This document shows positions 52,387 to 61,267 of a DNA stretch of 64,000 nt, in pieces (within the stretch, counting starts at the first letter, position 1; each line of letters opens with the position of its first letter). Below the pieces are notes generated by a model. It was not told where the DNA came from and searched no databases. It was given only the letters and a program-made list of their open reading frames with translations. The stretch is from JAFGUF01 sp040883315. GTDB taxonomy: Bacteria > Bacillota > Clostridia > Christensenellales > UMGS416. Location of the stretch: positions 124,001-188,000 of the forward strand of contig JBFLKU010000019.1 of the NCBI GenBank assembly GCA_040883315.1, written 5' to 3'. The translations under genes and the position numbers were made by a program.

Positions 52387-53220
52387 TTATTTGTTCGGTA
52401 CTTTGTAACAACAATCTAAATACTTGTGAGCAAAGGATATTAGCGTTAACACGTCTAGCGCTTTTGTTTCATCAGTTTTCCAATTAATCTTTGGTGTATG
52501 GGCTGCCGGATTTCTCACTAAGTGAAATATAGATTGCAATAATTCTTTTAGACCAATAAATTCACTTACTTCGCTATCTGTTTTCATTGTATTAAAGAAC
52601 AAATATGGATCATTTTTTGCAAATGCTGTTTGAAATAGTTGTCCACCATCATCTGTAAGCCCTGTTATTTCTCTTACACGCTGAGCTAAACCTTTAGATG
52701 CTTCAAAAACTGCATCATAATAATCTTTTCTCAAATAATCCTTTATACAGTATTTTGTCACTTCATCGTGTATAGCTCTATGATATAGTTTTGCATTAAG
52801 CTCATTTACTCTTCTATCAACTTCTGATAAGGAAGTTGCTTTAGCAACTTTTTGTATTTTACCATTTTGATTAACTTCAAATCCGTTTAAAATCAACACT
52901 TTATTGATGCCTTCAAGTAAATATCTATATTTTCCTCTTTTTGATTCATTTGTAAAATTGACTGGATTTAATACATTCTCGATTAACGCACATACTTTCT
53001 CTGTGTTTTTGCTTGTATTTATTTCTCCTGCTAAGCAGTTAAATAACCATTTTTTCTTACTTAATCCGAAACTATAGGCATTTTTGCCATCATCAACTAG
53101 CTTAATTCCAGTATTATTTAAAACATGTTCGATTTCACCTTTAGTCAAACCTTCACTAGTATCTCCAATAACTGAGCATAATGCTTCTATTTGCTGAGGA
53201 TTTAAGCTAATATTCATCAT
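52387..53220 (-). CDS. TIGR02391/HEPN-type protein (putative RNase)
   Basis: The 277-residue protein has a C-terminal TIGR02391 (Ymh) domain: YDAVFEASKGLAQRVREITG, DGGQLFQTAFAKNDPYLFF and LKELLQSIFHLVRNPAAHT. RNPAAH at 236-241 fits the HEPN catalytic R-x4-6-H motif. HEPN proteins are RNases in many defence and toxin systems. It interrupts the usual VirB4-hydrolase neighbourhood and is coupled (ATGA type) to a 40-residue frame upstream. Confidence 0.8.
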   Translation of the reverse strand: MMNISLNPQQIEALCSVIGDTSEGLTKGEIEHVLNNTGIKLVDDGKNAYSFGLSKKKWLFNCLAGEINTSKNTEKVCALIENVLNPVNFTNESKRGKYRYLLEGINKVLILNGFEVNQNGKIQKVAKATSLSEVDRRVNELNAKLYHRAIHDEVTKYCIKDYLRKDYYDAVFEASKGLAQRVREITGLTDDGGQLFQTAFAKNDPYLFFNTMKTDSEVSEFIGLKELLQSIFHLVRNPAAHTPKINWKTDETKALDVLTLISFAHKYLDCCYKVPNK

Positions 53221-53339
53221 ATTTCACCCTTCATGTCATAATCCGCTATTAAAACTCCAAATGTAATAAAAATATCCATGTCAGAATATCTGTCAAGTAC
53301 ATCATGCCTTAATCTGTCAAAACTTCCTGTTGGAAACAT
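53217..53339 (-). CDS. 40-residue protein coupled to the HEPN gene
   Basis: ATG 53339 has GGAGG 6 bases upstream, as good a site as any in the operon. The product begins MFPTGSFDRLRHDVLDRY and ends DYDMKGEI; its stop overlaps the HEPN start (ATGATG). It is mixed-charge with a short hydrophobic stretch (IFITFGVLIA). I recognise no family. Position and coupling suggest an antitoxin-like or regulatory partner, or a short transfer protein of the element. Confidence 0.6.
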   Translation of the reverse strand: MFPTGSFDRLRHDVLDRYSDMDIFITFGVLIADYDMKGEI

Positions 53340-53396
53340 AGAATACCTCCAATAAGTGTAATATATTCTAATATTATACCACATATTTTTATATAT

Positions 53397-55730
53397 TCAT
53401 TCACCCAAAGTAGTAGTCATTAACTTATACAATTCTGTATCTCTAGGGAATGAATCCTCAAATGGGACAATACTTCCAGCATACTTCAAAAGTCCTATAC
53501 CCGCCCTATCATTATCAGTTATATGTGATAGCTGTGTTTCAGATATATTAATTAGATTAGCAAGTTCTATCCTATCAGTCGGTGCCTGGTTCATCATTAA
53601 CAGAAACTCTGAGTTTGCAAGCATTGTTCTTGCAGTATGTGAAATAAGCAAATCACTGACGTTTTGTGTAATTCCTGTAGCACATGCACCATACTTACGA
53701 ACACGTTTCCATAATTCAAATAAGAAATTAGATGAATACTCATTTTGGAAGAGTAAGTAGATTTCATCAATATATAAGAAAGTATGCCTGCCCTTTTCCC
53801 TGTTTTCTGTAATTCGGTTGAATATACTATCAAGCATGACAAGCATACCTATTGTGCGCAATTGCTTGCCTAAATCCTTTATATCATATACAAGGTATTG
53901 ACTATCTACATTCACGTTAGTTTGCTGTGCGAAGGTATTTAATGAACCGTCAGTGAAAAGCTCAATGGCTAACGCAATTTCTCTTGCCTCTGGGTCAGAT
54001 TGTTTTAATAGTTCTTTTCTGAATTCCTTTAGTGTTGGTGGAGTGCCTTTAAAGTCACTAGAGATATAATCTTTATAAACATTTGCTGTACAGCGGTCAA
54101 TAAGCGACTTTTCTTTTGCATTAACTTTTCCTGTTCCAATAAGCTGTTCAACAAGCGAAAGAATAAATTCGGATTTTAATATTATCGGGTCTTCTTCATC
54201 TCCGTAGTACTTACTCATGGCCATTGCATTAATATGATTCTTTGAACCTGCTGAAACATGAATTACTTCGCCACCTATAGCCTTAAATAAGTTGCCATAT
54301 TCACGCTCTGGATCAATCACAATTACATCAACATCTCCACGCAAAATAAGAGATAATATCTCTTCTTTTGCTTTGAATGACTTACCGCTGCCCGATACTC
54401 CTAATATAAATCCATTTGCATTTAAAAGCTTACGCCTGTCTGCAATAATTAAATTTCTTGATACAGTATTAATCCCATAGTAAATGCCTGTTATGTCTTG
54501 TATGTCCATAGTATTAAATGGCATAAATACTGCTGTGCTTTCAGTTGTTAATGTTCTCCACTTATATGGCAGCTTATGTAACCCAAAAGGAAGCACTGTA
54601 TATAATGTATCCATTTGCTGAAATGTTGCCGATTGTAATTGACATAAATGTTCTCGACAAATTGACATCAAACTTTCTGTATCATCTTCAAGTTCTTCAA
54701 GGTTTTCAGACATTATTGCAATCGTAATTGTTGCGAAAAGCATTCTTTGATTGCGGCTCATCATGTCATGCATAAACTCTTTCAATTCACTAGTTCTCAT
54801 TTCTAATTCAAAAGGGATATCAGCAGTAAAGTTTCCATTTTGAGATTGCTTTCTAGTAAAACGTGCTTTATCAGTTTCGGCTCCTAAAATCAACTTCTCA
54901 ATTATTTTTACTGCTTCATCAGTAGGTATAGGCAGTATATCAATAGAAAGCATCATATTCTTTTGCAGATCCATTATGTCGGTTATCATATCGTCTTCTA
55001 TAAAGGATGCAAATTCACGTATATAAAAATTTCGACAATATTTTTCTCCGATTTTTATATAATTCTTATCAAACTCCATACTATCTGGACAAATATAATC
55101 TCGGAAATCATGACCCTTTTTTATAGTGTTCTTTAAGTCAAAATTATAATAAGTTTCTTCACCCAATCTGTAGAAATCGTGGAATATCCTCAGCCTTTCT
55201 TTTATGTCAAGCTCAGAAATTCTACTTGAAAGCCTATTCATTTGCGCCGTAATTTTAGCTGTTGCTCTAGAAAACAGTGTTCTCGCCTCAATAATATTTT
55301 TCTTTGACGCAGATACTGTAATATACTTCTCTTGAACCATGTTATTAGATGACTTTGCTGCTTTTTCTAAAAGCATATCATTGTATTCACTCCTAAACTT
55401 ACTCAAATCATCACTGGAAGATTGTAATAAAATCCTATCCTTGAAATCCTCTTTATTTAGTCTTCTATTATTAATTGTTATTTTTGTCACTACATCATTA
55501 TCCAAGCTATTAATAAAATCACTATACTTAAAAAACATTGATTTTTTATCTTCTATTGAAGCAACACTATAATTTATATCTGAAAACTTCCATGTTTTCG
55601 AGAAGTTGTTTCCAACTTTAAATATTCCATCATCGTATACTTTATTTATTGGAATTGCCTGTTGTATGCTTGATGGAACTTTAATGCTTTCCTTTTCTGC
55701 TTTTCTAATCTTCTTGTACGTGCTTAACAT
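53397..55730 (-). CDS. VirB4-like conjugation ATPase
   Basis: The 777-residue ATPase has Walker A GVSGSGKSFKAKEE (about 445), Walker B TFLYIDEIYLLF and the motif GITQNVSDLL typical of VirB4/TraC. The N-terminal 400 residues form the substrate and channel-binding part. It powers the type IV channel. Its start overlaps prgI by 26 bases. Confidence 0.94.
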   Translation of the reverse strand: MLSTYKKIRKAEKESIKVPSSIQQAIPINKVYDDGIFKVGNNFSKTWKFSDINYSVASIEDKKSMFFKYSDFINSLDNDVVTKITINNRRLNKEDFKDRILLQSSSDDLSKFRSEYNDMLLEKAAKSSNNMVQEKYITVSASKKNIIEARTLFSRATAKITAQMNRLSSRISELDIKERLRIFHDFYRLGEETYYNFDLKNTIKKGHDFRDYICPDSMEFDKNYIKIGEKYCRNFYIREFASFIEDDMITDIMDLQKNMMLSIDILPIPTDEAVKIIEKLILGAETDKARFTRKQSQNGNFTADIPFELEMRTSELKEFMHDMMSRNQRMLFATITIAIMSENLEELEDDTESLMSICREHLCQLQSATFQQMDTLYTVLPFGLHKLPYKWRTLTTESTAVFMPFNTMDIQDITGIYYGINTVSRNLIIADRRKLLNANGFILGVSGSGKSFKAKEEILSLILRGDVDVIVIDPEREYGNLFKAIGGEVIHVSAGSKNHINAMAMSKYYGDEEDPIILKSEFILSLVEQLIGTGKVNAKEKSLIDRCTANVYKDYISSDFKGTPPTLKEFRKELLKQSDPEAREIALAIELFTDGSLNTFAQQTNVNVDSQYLVYDIKDLGKQLRTIGMLVMLDSIFNRITENREKGRHTFLYIDEIYLLFQNEYSSNFLFELWKRVRKYGACATGITQNVSDLLISHTARTMLANSEFLLMMNQAPTDRIELANLINISETQLSHITDNDRAGIGLLKYAGSIVPFEDSFPRDTELYKLMTTTLGE

Positions 55731-56109
55731 TCTCTTGCTCTCCTTTTCTCTTTACCTTAATATTTTTTTCTTTAATAAACTCTTGATATGCCATGTACAT
55801 ATAGTTATCGGATTCAAACCATAGTCTTTTTGGCATAATGAATTCTGATTTAATATATACCCATACAAAATACTCAAAGGTCATTCCGTGGTATTTAACA
55901 AAACCTATACCTGCAGCTGGCATTGCTGACAAAATGCATACCCAGCTTACTCCTTCATTACCTAATACGTCTCGTAATGAGAAAAATGAAAATATCGCTA
56001 TCCCTGCAGCAATTGCACTGCATATAAATTGTCTCATTGTTAATCCAAAGAATATTGTTTCTTGATAATCTCGTATCTCTCTAGGTATTTTTACTTCTAT
56101 CTTGTTCAT
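55705..56109 (-). CDS. PrgI-family conjugation membrane protein
   Basis: The 134-residue protein has IEVKIPREIRDYQETIFFGLTMRQFICSAIAAG and two adjacent helices, the VirB3-like PrgI pattern. It lies between TrbL-like and VirB4 genes as expected. Confidence 0.9.
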   Translation of the reverse strand: MNKIEVKIPREIRDYQETIFFGLTMRQFICSAIAAGIAIFSFFSLRDVLGNEGVSWVCILSAMPAAGIGFVKYHGMTFEYFVWVYIKSEFIMPKRLWFESDNYMYMAYQEFIKEKNIKVKRKGEQENVKHVQED

Positions 56110-56126
56110 ATGTACACCTCTTACTT

Positions 56127-56948
56127 TTATAATCCAAGCATCTCTTTGACAATTCTGTCACTCATCTTTACTGCTCCCACAAGTACTAATAGGTTGAATA
56201 TGAGTTCACCCATATATGCCCATACAATTTTTGTTGCAGACATAGTCAAATCAACATTAGGTGCACTTGACGCAAATGCTGAAAAGATAATGCAAGCTAT
56301 AACGATTATTGCTCCTTCTAGGCATACCCCCATGTAACTTTTTAAGAATGCTATTCCGGTACTTGAAGTAGTTTCACTTGCAAACGAAGACAATGGTATT
56401 GGTGCTATTGCTGTGTACATATAAAGCTTAAAAAATCTACTGTACACAGTCATTATCATTATGAAAGATAGTACTACTATAAATAATGAACCAATCAGTG
56501 ATACTGCCCAGACTGGTATACTTTCAAAAAATCCTAATCCTTCTACAGCCGTAACCATTTCGGTCGGTAATGTTGCCTGAGCAGCTGAATTAATATATCC
56601 TGCAGCTGTTGTTATTACTCCTTGGCTGATATCAAAGACGGCAAGCATTATATCCATTCCCCAGGTTACTACTGCTTTGGCATTAGCAAATCGTATAAAC
56701 AGTCTTAGTGCTACTTCTGGTCTTTTGATTTCATGAAAATTTGTTGTTGTTTTTATTACTCCTGTAACAAAGAATAAAACAAGCAATGCATATCCTATAG
56801 CCTGTAAAGCTCCATTAATGCTTAACATTACTGACCAGATAGCGCCACCTTTAAAATTCTGTGGTGACTGTGTAAGCAGTGACCAAATATCTGCGAGTTT
56901 ATCATTCCATGTTTGCAGTGCATTTTCTAGATTATCTATAATCCCCAA
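56127..56948 (-). CDS. TrbL/VirB6-like conjugation channel protein
   Basis: The 273-residue protein has five to six helices with the pattern RAPEVALRLFIRFANAKAVVTWGM and YMYTAIAPIPLSSFASETTSSTGIAFLKSYMGVCLEGAII. The start is TTG 56948, with GGAGG upstream. Preceding it is a 13-base-arm hairpin. Confidence 0.87.
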   Translation of the reverse strand: MGIIDNLENALQTWNDKLADIWSLLTQSPQNFKGGAIWSVMLSINGALQAIGYALLVLFFVTGVIKTTTNFHEIKRPEVALRLFIRFANAKAVVTWGMDIMLAVFDISQGVITTAAGYINSAAQATLPTEMVTAVEGLGFFESIPVWAVSLIGSLFIVVLSFIMIMTVYSRFFKLYMYTAIAPIPLSSFASETTSSTGIAFLKSYMGVCLEGAIIVIACIIFSAFASSAPNVDLTMSATKIVWAYMGELIFNLLVLVGAVKMSDRIVKEMLGL

Positions 56949-56973
56949 ATCTCTTCACCTCCTTTTTTAGGGA

Positions 56974-57005
56974 AATCCCTATATTTCTAATTAAATATAG
57001 GGATT
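56974..57005 (-). other. intercistronic hairpin between maff2 and trbL-like genes
   Basis: AATCCCTATATTT and AAATATAGGGATT form a perfect 13-base stem with a 6-base loop. No T-run follows on the minus strand, so it is probably an mRNA-stability or processing element. Confidence 0.6.
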
Positions 57006-57019
57006 CATTAATTCTCATG

Positions 57020-57316
57020 TTAACCTCCAGTAATCATCGTTAAGATGTCCTTTGCAAACATTATTACAACGCCGCCAAAGAATGTTAGAAACCCATTCGC
57101 ACGCTGGCTTGGGTCATGAGACTTTAGAGATAATCCAATTTGTACAATTCCAAAAGCAAGTATAATAACACCTATTGCCCTAATCATGGAAAATATAAAA
57201 TCAGACAAATTATTGACCACGGTTAGCGGATCATCTGCATATGCAGTTACGGCTGTAAATAAAAAAGCTATCATTACGATAGCTACTCCAAGTATTTTTT
57301 TTGTTCTTTTGTTCAT
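57020..57316 (-). CDS. Maff2-family conjugation membrane protein
   Basis: From ATG 57316 (AAAGGA 9 bases upstream) the product has 98 residues: a signal-like first helix (KILGVAIVMIAFLFTAVTAYA) and a second helical pair around VNNLSDFIFSMIRAIGVIILAFGIVQIGLSLKSHDPSQRANGF. It is the VirB2-like small protein of clostridial elements. Confidence 0.87.
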   Translation of the reverse strand: MNKRTKKILGVAIVMIAFLFTAVTAYADDPLTVVNNLSDFIFSMIRAIGVIILAFGIVQIGLSLKSHDPSQRANGFLTFFGGVVIMFAKDILTMITGG

Positions 57317-57337
57317 TTTAATAATTCCTTTCAATAT

Positions 57338-59134
57338 TTATTTTGAATCTATAATTATATAATTCTCTGCATTTTCAAAGTCAAATGTATCTAAAAACGA
57401 AACTGTTTCAAAAATGCACTCTTTATGTGAATAAGGAACATTGGTGTACTGTCTATTTAAAATCAAATCGATTAACCTCCTTTCTCCATCTGTTGTAAGC
57501 CTAATATTCCTATGTTTTAAAAGATCATACTTCATATCCCATACTGCTTTTGCTCCTCTGATAAATAATATTCCATATTCGTTGTCTATAAGCCGAACTT
57601 CATCGGGCGTAAGCAGTTCTCTTCCTGCAAATTGCTTGTTGGTTGAGTATGACCCGTTACGGCCTCTGTTATGTCCATATGACCGTGTTTGTATTGTTTC
57701 TTTCCCTAATAACTTTGAAATATAATCATGTGTTGAGGCTTCATTTCCACCTAAATATAATAAGCTGTCACAGTTACCGGTTATAGTCTCCCACGCATTT
57801 TGATTGCCTTTAAACAGCCCTTTTAACTGTGCTAAGTTCTGTATAATAATACTTGCAGACATCTGCCTAGAACGCATTGTAGAAAGGCATTTATCAAAGT
57901 CTTCAGGCAGCGCAACATTCGCAAATTCATCTAACATAAAATGTACAGGTATTGGTAAACTTCCACCATGTATCCTATCTGCCTGATAATATAACTCTAT
58001 AAAAATTTGAGTATAAAGCATGCCTACGATAAAATTAAATGAAGCATCGTTATCTGGGATAATTGCAAATAAGGCTACTTTTTCTTCTCCTAATTGTTTA
58101 ATATTTAATTCATCATACTTTGTGAGCTCTTTTATTTGTACCAAGTTAAAAGCCGCCAATCTGACTGCACATGATACCAATATGCTTTTCGCTGTTCTAC
58201 CAGCTGCCTGTTTGAAAACTGAATACTGCTTTACTGCTATAGAATCAGGTTTTTCCATTTCAAGAGCCATAAATAATAAATCTAATGGACTGATATAATC
58301 TTCTTTTTCCTCTTTTACTTCTGCATATTCCATCATAGTCATTACCATTGAGAAGTTCTGCTCATGTGGTGGTGCTTCATTAATCAGATAAAACATTAAT
58401 GCCTGCAGCAGAGCAGTTTCTGCACGCTCCCAAAACGGATCATTTATATTTGAATTACTTGGTGTAGTATTGCGAATTAGGTTGTTAATCAGTTTGATAA
58501 CATCCTTATCATCCCTGATATATTCGAATGGATTATATTTATCCGATCGGCTGAAATTAATTAAATCAAGGACTTTTATTTTATAGCCTTTTTCTAATAG
58601 CAAATACCCAACACTTGATAGCAGCTCCCCTTTTGGGTCTGTAATAACAAATGAAGTATTGCACTGCATAACATTAGGCTTAGCATAAAAACGTGTTTTA
58701 CCAGCTCCTGAGCCACCGATAACTAATGTGTTTAGGTTTCGCCTATGTTTAAACGAGTTCAGCCCCATCCTTACATGCTTCGTTAGTATTCTGTCTGTTT
58801 TTTTATTTTGTTTAAACTGCCCATTGACACTACCTACGCTTCCCCATGAAGCCGAGCCATGCTCTTCACCGATTCGCCTTTTGGCTTCATTTGCATAGTA
58901 TGCTGCAACTCCCATGGCATATAAAATTGAGCAAATAAAAACAAACCGTAAAGTATACTCATTAAAAGTAATCTCTGTTGGTTTGTTCATTGCTTCTGTT
59001 ATTTTTGGTAGATAATCAAAAAGTGATAATCCCACTTGATATGTTCCTGCAATTATTACTGCAAGCCATACAACCAGCAGATATAAAAAACACCACAGTA
59101 GTGTGGTGAATAGTGTGTTATTTGGTTTTTTCAT
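57338..59134 (-). CDS. VirD4-like type IV coupling protein
   Basis: The 598-residue coupling ATPase has two N-terminal helices, Walker A GGSGAGKTRFYAKPN (about 142), Walker B VHFMLDEFANV and QNLAQLKGLF. It brings the relaxase-DNA complex to the channel. Confidence 0.95.
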   Translation of the reverse strand: MKKPNNTLFTTLLWCFLYLLVVWLAVIIAGTYQVGLSLFDYLPKITEAMNKPTEITFNEYTLRFVFICSILYAMGVAAYYANEAKRRIGEEHGSASWGSVGSVNGQFKQNKKTDRILTKHVRMGLNSFKHRRNLNTLVIGGSGAGKTRFYAKPNVMQCNTSFVITDPKGELLSSVGYLLLEKGYKIKVLDLINFSRSDKYNPFEYIRDDKDVIKLINNLIRNTTPSNSNINDPFWERAETALLQALMFYLINEAPPHEQNFSMVMTMMEYAEVKEEKEDYISPLDLLFMALEMEKPDSIAVKQYSVFKQAAGRTAKSILVSCAVRLAAFNLVQIKELTKYDELNIKQLGEEKVALFAIIPDNDASFNFIVGMLYTQIFIELYYQADRIHGGSLPIPVHFMLDEFANVALPEDFDKCLSTMRSRQMSASIIIQNLAQLKGLFKGNQNAWETITGNCDSLLYLGGNEASTHDYISKLLGKETIQTRSYGHNRGRNGSYSTNKQFAGRELLTPDEVRLIDNEYGILFIRGAKAVWDMKYDLLKHRNIRLTTDGERRLIDLILNRQYTNVPYSHKECIFETVSFLDTFDFENAENYIIIDSK

Positions 59135-59147
59135 TTTTATATCCTTT

Positions 59148-59945
59148 TTAATCTTTAAATTTTGAATGCTTTTTTTTAATTCTCTCGATTACTTTGTTAT
59201 CAACATTTTGTTTTTTCTTGTATATCAAATCTGCTTCATAGCTTATTTCTTCTTTTAAAATCTTTTTAATAATTTTTCTTTTAAAGAATCTTTTTTTAAG
59301 TATTTTTAAAATTGTACTATTCATATCAATACAACATATATCTATTTCCGTTACTATAATTAAATTCGCATAACATGTAAGTATTAAAAATATATTATAC
59401 TCCATATTATGAATGCAGTAAGCAAATGGAGAAGAGTAGCATAATTTGATTATATTCTCCTTTTTTACTATTTCATTTATATTATAAAAATAGTTTCTAC
59501 TACTAGGTCTTTCTCCTTGTTTATTAAAATAATTTGCTAGTTGATTCTCGAATTCTAAAAATATATGTCTAATTGATTGTCCTGTAAAGGAGCTATGATT
59601 ATACAAGTCATCATATAGTATACGCCAACTCACTGATAAACAATAATCTATCATCCAATTTTCTTTAAATAATACCTTCTTCAATATCCCGTATTGGAAA
59701 AAGTCCAAAAAAAATTCTCTTGCAAACAAATCTTCATATTTACAAAATATTGACTCGCAACTTTCACAAAGTAAGTATTTTTTTTCACCATCTTGATATT
59801 GTTTATTAGGATTATCTAAATCTCTAAAACTAGATTTAGGGTTGCTCTTAATTCGCTTCCACACTAATTTAGGTATTAAATGACTTTGTTTAAGCTCAAT
59901 GCTTTTTGTTTTGCAGAGAGCACATGTTCCGATTTTATTTGCCAA
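59148..59945 (-). CDS. zinc-motif protein with SHLIPK signature (HNH-like?)
   Basis: The 265-residue protein begins with CALC, then LKQSHLIPKLVWKRI and LLCESCE: two CxxC pairs around an SH, as in a widespread uncharacterised family with an HNH-like zinc core. The remaining 190 residues are helical with few recognisable motifs. It separates virD4 from pcfB and is the lowest-GC gene of the region, suggesting a separate arrival. A defence or nuclease role is inference. Confidence 0.62.
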   Translation of the reverse strand: MANKIGTCALCKTKSIELKQSHLIPKLVWKRIKSNPKSSFRDLDNPNKQYQDGEKKYLLCESCESIFCKYEDLFAREFFLDFFQYGILKKVLFKENWMIDYCLSVSWRILYDDLYNHSSFTGQSIRHIFLEFENQLANYFNKQGERPSSRNYFYNINEIVKKENIIKLCYSSPFAYCIHNMEYNIFLILTCYANLIIVTEIDICCIDMNSTILKILKKRFFKRKIIKKILKEEISYEADLIYKKKQNVDNKVIERIKKKHSKFKD

Positions 59946-60011
59946 ATTTTTCTCCTATTTTGGTAGGGCGTAGAGGGCTTTCGCCCTCTCGGCCTTTATC
60001 CTCAAATCTGA

Positions 60012-60101
60012 TTATGTATATTGTTCAGTATTATTAAAAGGTTGAATAAACACCCCGTAAAAGCCGAATCCTACCATTTCAAACATCCTTGATGCATCCA
60101 T
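60012..60101 (-). CDS. 29-residue hydrophobic protein
   Basis: ATG 60101 has GGAGG 5 bases upstream; the product is MDASRMFEMVGFGFYGVFIQ plus nine residues. The frame stays open further up to a TTG at 60197, but that start has no ribosome site. It probably is a genuine small membrane peptide of the transfer module. Function unknown. Past its stop lies a strong GAGGGC/GCCCTC hairpin (59968-59984). Confidence 0.5.
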   Translation of the reverse strand: MDASRMFEMVGFGFYGVFIQPFNNTEQYT

Positions 60102-60243
60102 AAGCACCTCCATAATAGTTATAAACAATTCTTTCAGCAGCATAATATCAACATTCAATTCACTTAGCACAACTAACCATAGCCAAATTATAAGCAAAAT
60201 GTATTATAAATCTATTTTACATTACAATATAACCTTATTCAAT

Positions 60244-61191
60244 CTATTTATCATGTGCTTTTGGCTTTATCGGACTATTTATTTTTATACTACTATTATT
60301 AAATATTCCTTCTTGAATCGCTTTCTTATGCTCATTTAATTCTTTCAAAACTGATGGCTTTACTTTTTTCTTACTATCTTTAGTATATACACCGCCCTTA
60401 CCAATCTTCCTACCATAAGTATCAGAAATATCATAAACTTTCACATCAACAAACTGTCCTGTCCGCTCACCATCCTTATATTCCGGCATAGTAATCAATA
60501 CTCCTTCTGCACCTATCTTCGGATACCTGCCTAATTCACGCCATTTGGTTCTACTCATTACAACAGAGGCGTTCGGAGACTGTTCAAATATACGCTCTTG
60601 ATTCTTTTCTGAATATTCAGGTATCAGATTATTCTGCTCCAAATACTTTTTATATTCTTCGAGTTTATCAGCATCTTTATTAATGTCTTTTGGTGCATCA
60701 CTTGAATCAGCCTTTTCTCTTTGCTTGGATTTGTTGTTTTGCATATCTGAGTTGCTCCGCTGTTGATCGTCTTTTTTTGAGTCAGTTTTTTCTTTTTCCG
60801 CAGCCGTAGTTGGGCTGATATTTATATAATCCATTTTACCAAGGACATGATTAACTCTTGGAATATCTTCTGCTTTTATGATTACATCGCATAGCTTATC
60901 CTTGGAGTCTTTCTCTTTTATAGCTGCATATCTGATACCATATTTTCTAGCAAACTTTTTAAACTTCCTTAAATCCTTAGTCTCCATTCTGAATACTCGT
61001 GTTTCTCTACCTTCTTTTAAAATCGCTGTTAGAGACGCTCGTCCTCTTCCAGTTTTTTTGTTATCCTTATAAATAGCATAAAGGGCAGCTGCTACATTTT
61101 TTGTCGCGCTGCCCGTTAATTTCAATGCTACTTCTGTTCCTTCAAGCATAATCCGAACTATTTGTTCGGATGCTTCGCCGCCGTGATTCAT
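60244..61191 (-). CDS. PcfB/DUF3801-family transfer protein
   Basis: The 315-residue protein has the PcfB domain in residues 1-125 (ALKLTGSATKNVAAALYAI, then RETRVFRMETKDLRKFKKFARKYGIRYAAIKEKD and VIIKAEDIPRVNHVLGKM). The disordered, charged middle (135-190) and C-terminal NQERIFEQSPNASVVMSRTKWRELGRYPKIGAEGVLITMPEY extension are typical of the element versions. It assists relaxase-coupling protein docking. Confidence 0.9.
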   Translation of the reverse strand: MNHGGEASEQIVRIMLEGTEVALKLTGSATKNVAAALYAIYKDNKKTGRGRASLTAILKEGRETRVFRMETKDLRKFKKFARKYGIRYAAIKEKDSKDKLCDVIIKAEDIPRVNHVLGKMDYINISPTTAAEKEKTDSKKDDQQRSNSDMQNNKSKQREKADSSDAPKDINKDADKLEEYKKYLEQNNLIPEYSEKNQERIFEQSPNASVVMSRTKWRELGRYPKIGAEGVLITMPEYKDGERTGQFVDVKVYDISDTYGRKIGKGGVYTKDSKKKVKPSVLKELNEHKKAIQEGIFNNSSIKINSPIKPKAHDK

Positions 61192-61267
61192 GTGGTTACC
61201 TCGCTTTCATATTTTTATAAAACACATACTAATAACACATATTAACTTTTTTTATTCTGTTTGATTC

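Noticed and set aside
60102..60197. N-terminal extension of the 29-residue gene to 61 residues from a TTG
   Set aside because: No ribosome site precedes the TTG, whereas ATG 60101 has GGAGG at 5 bases.
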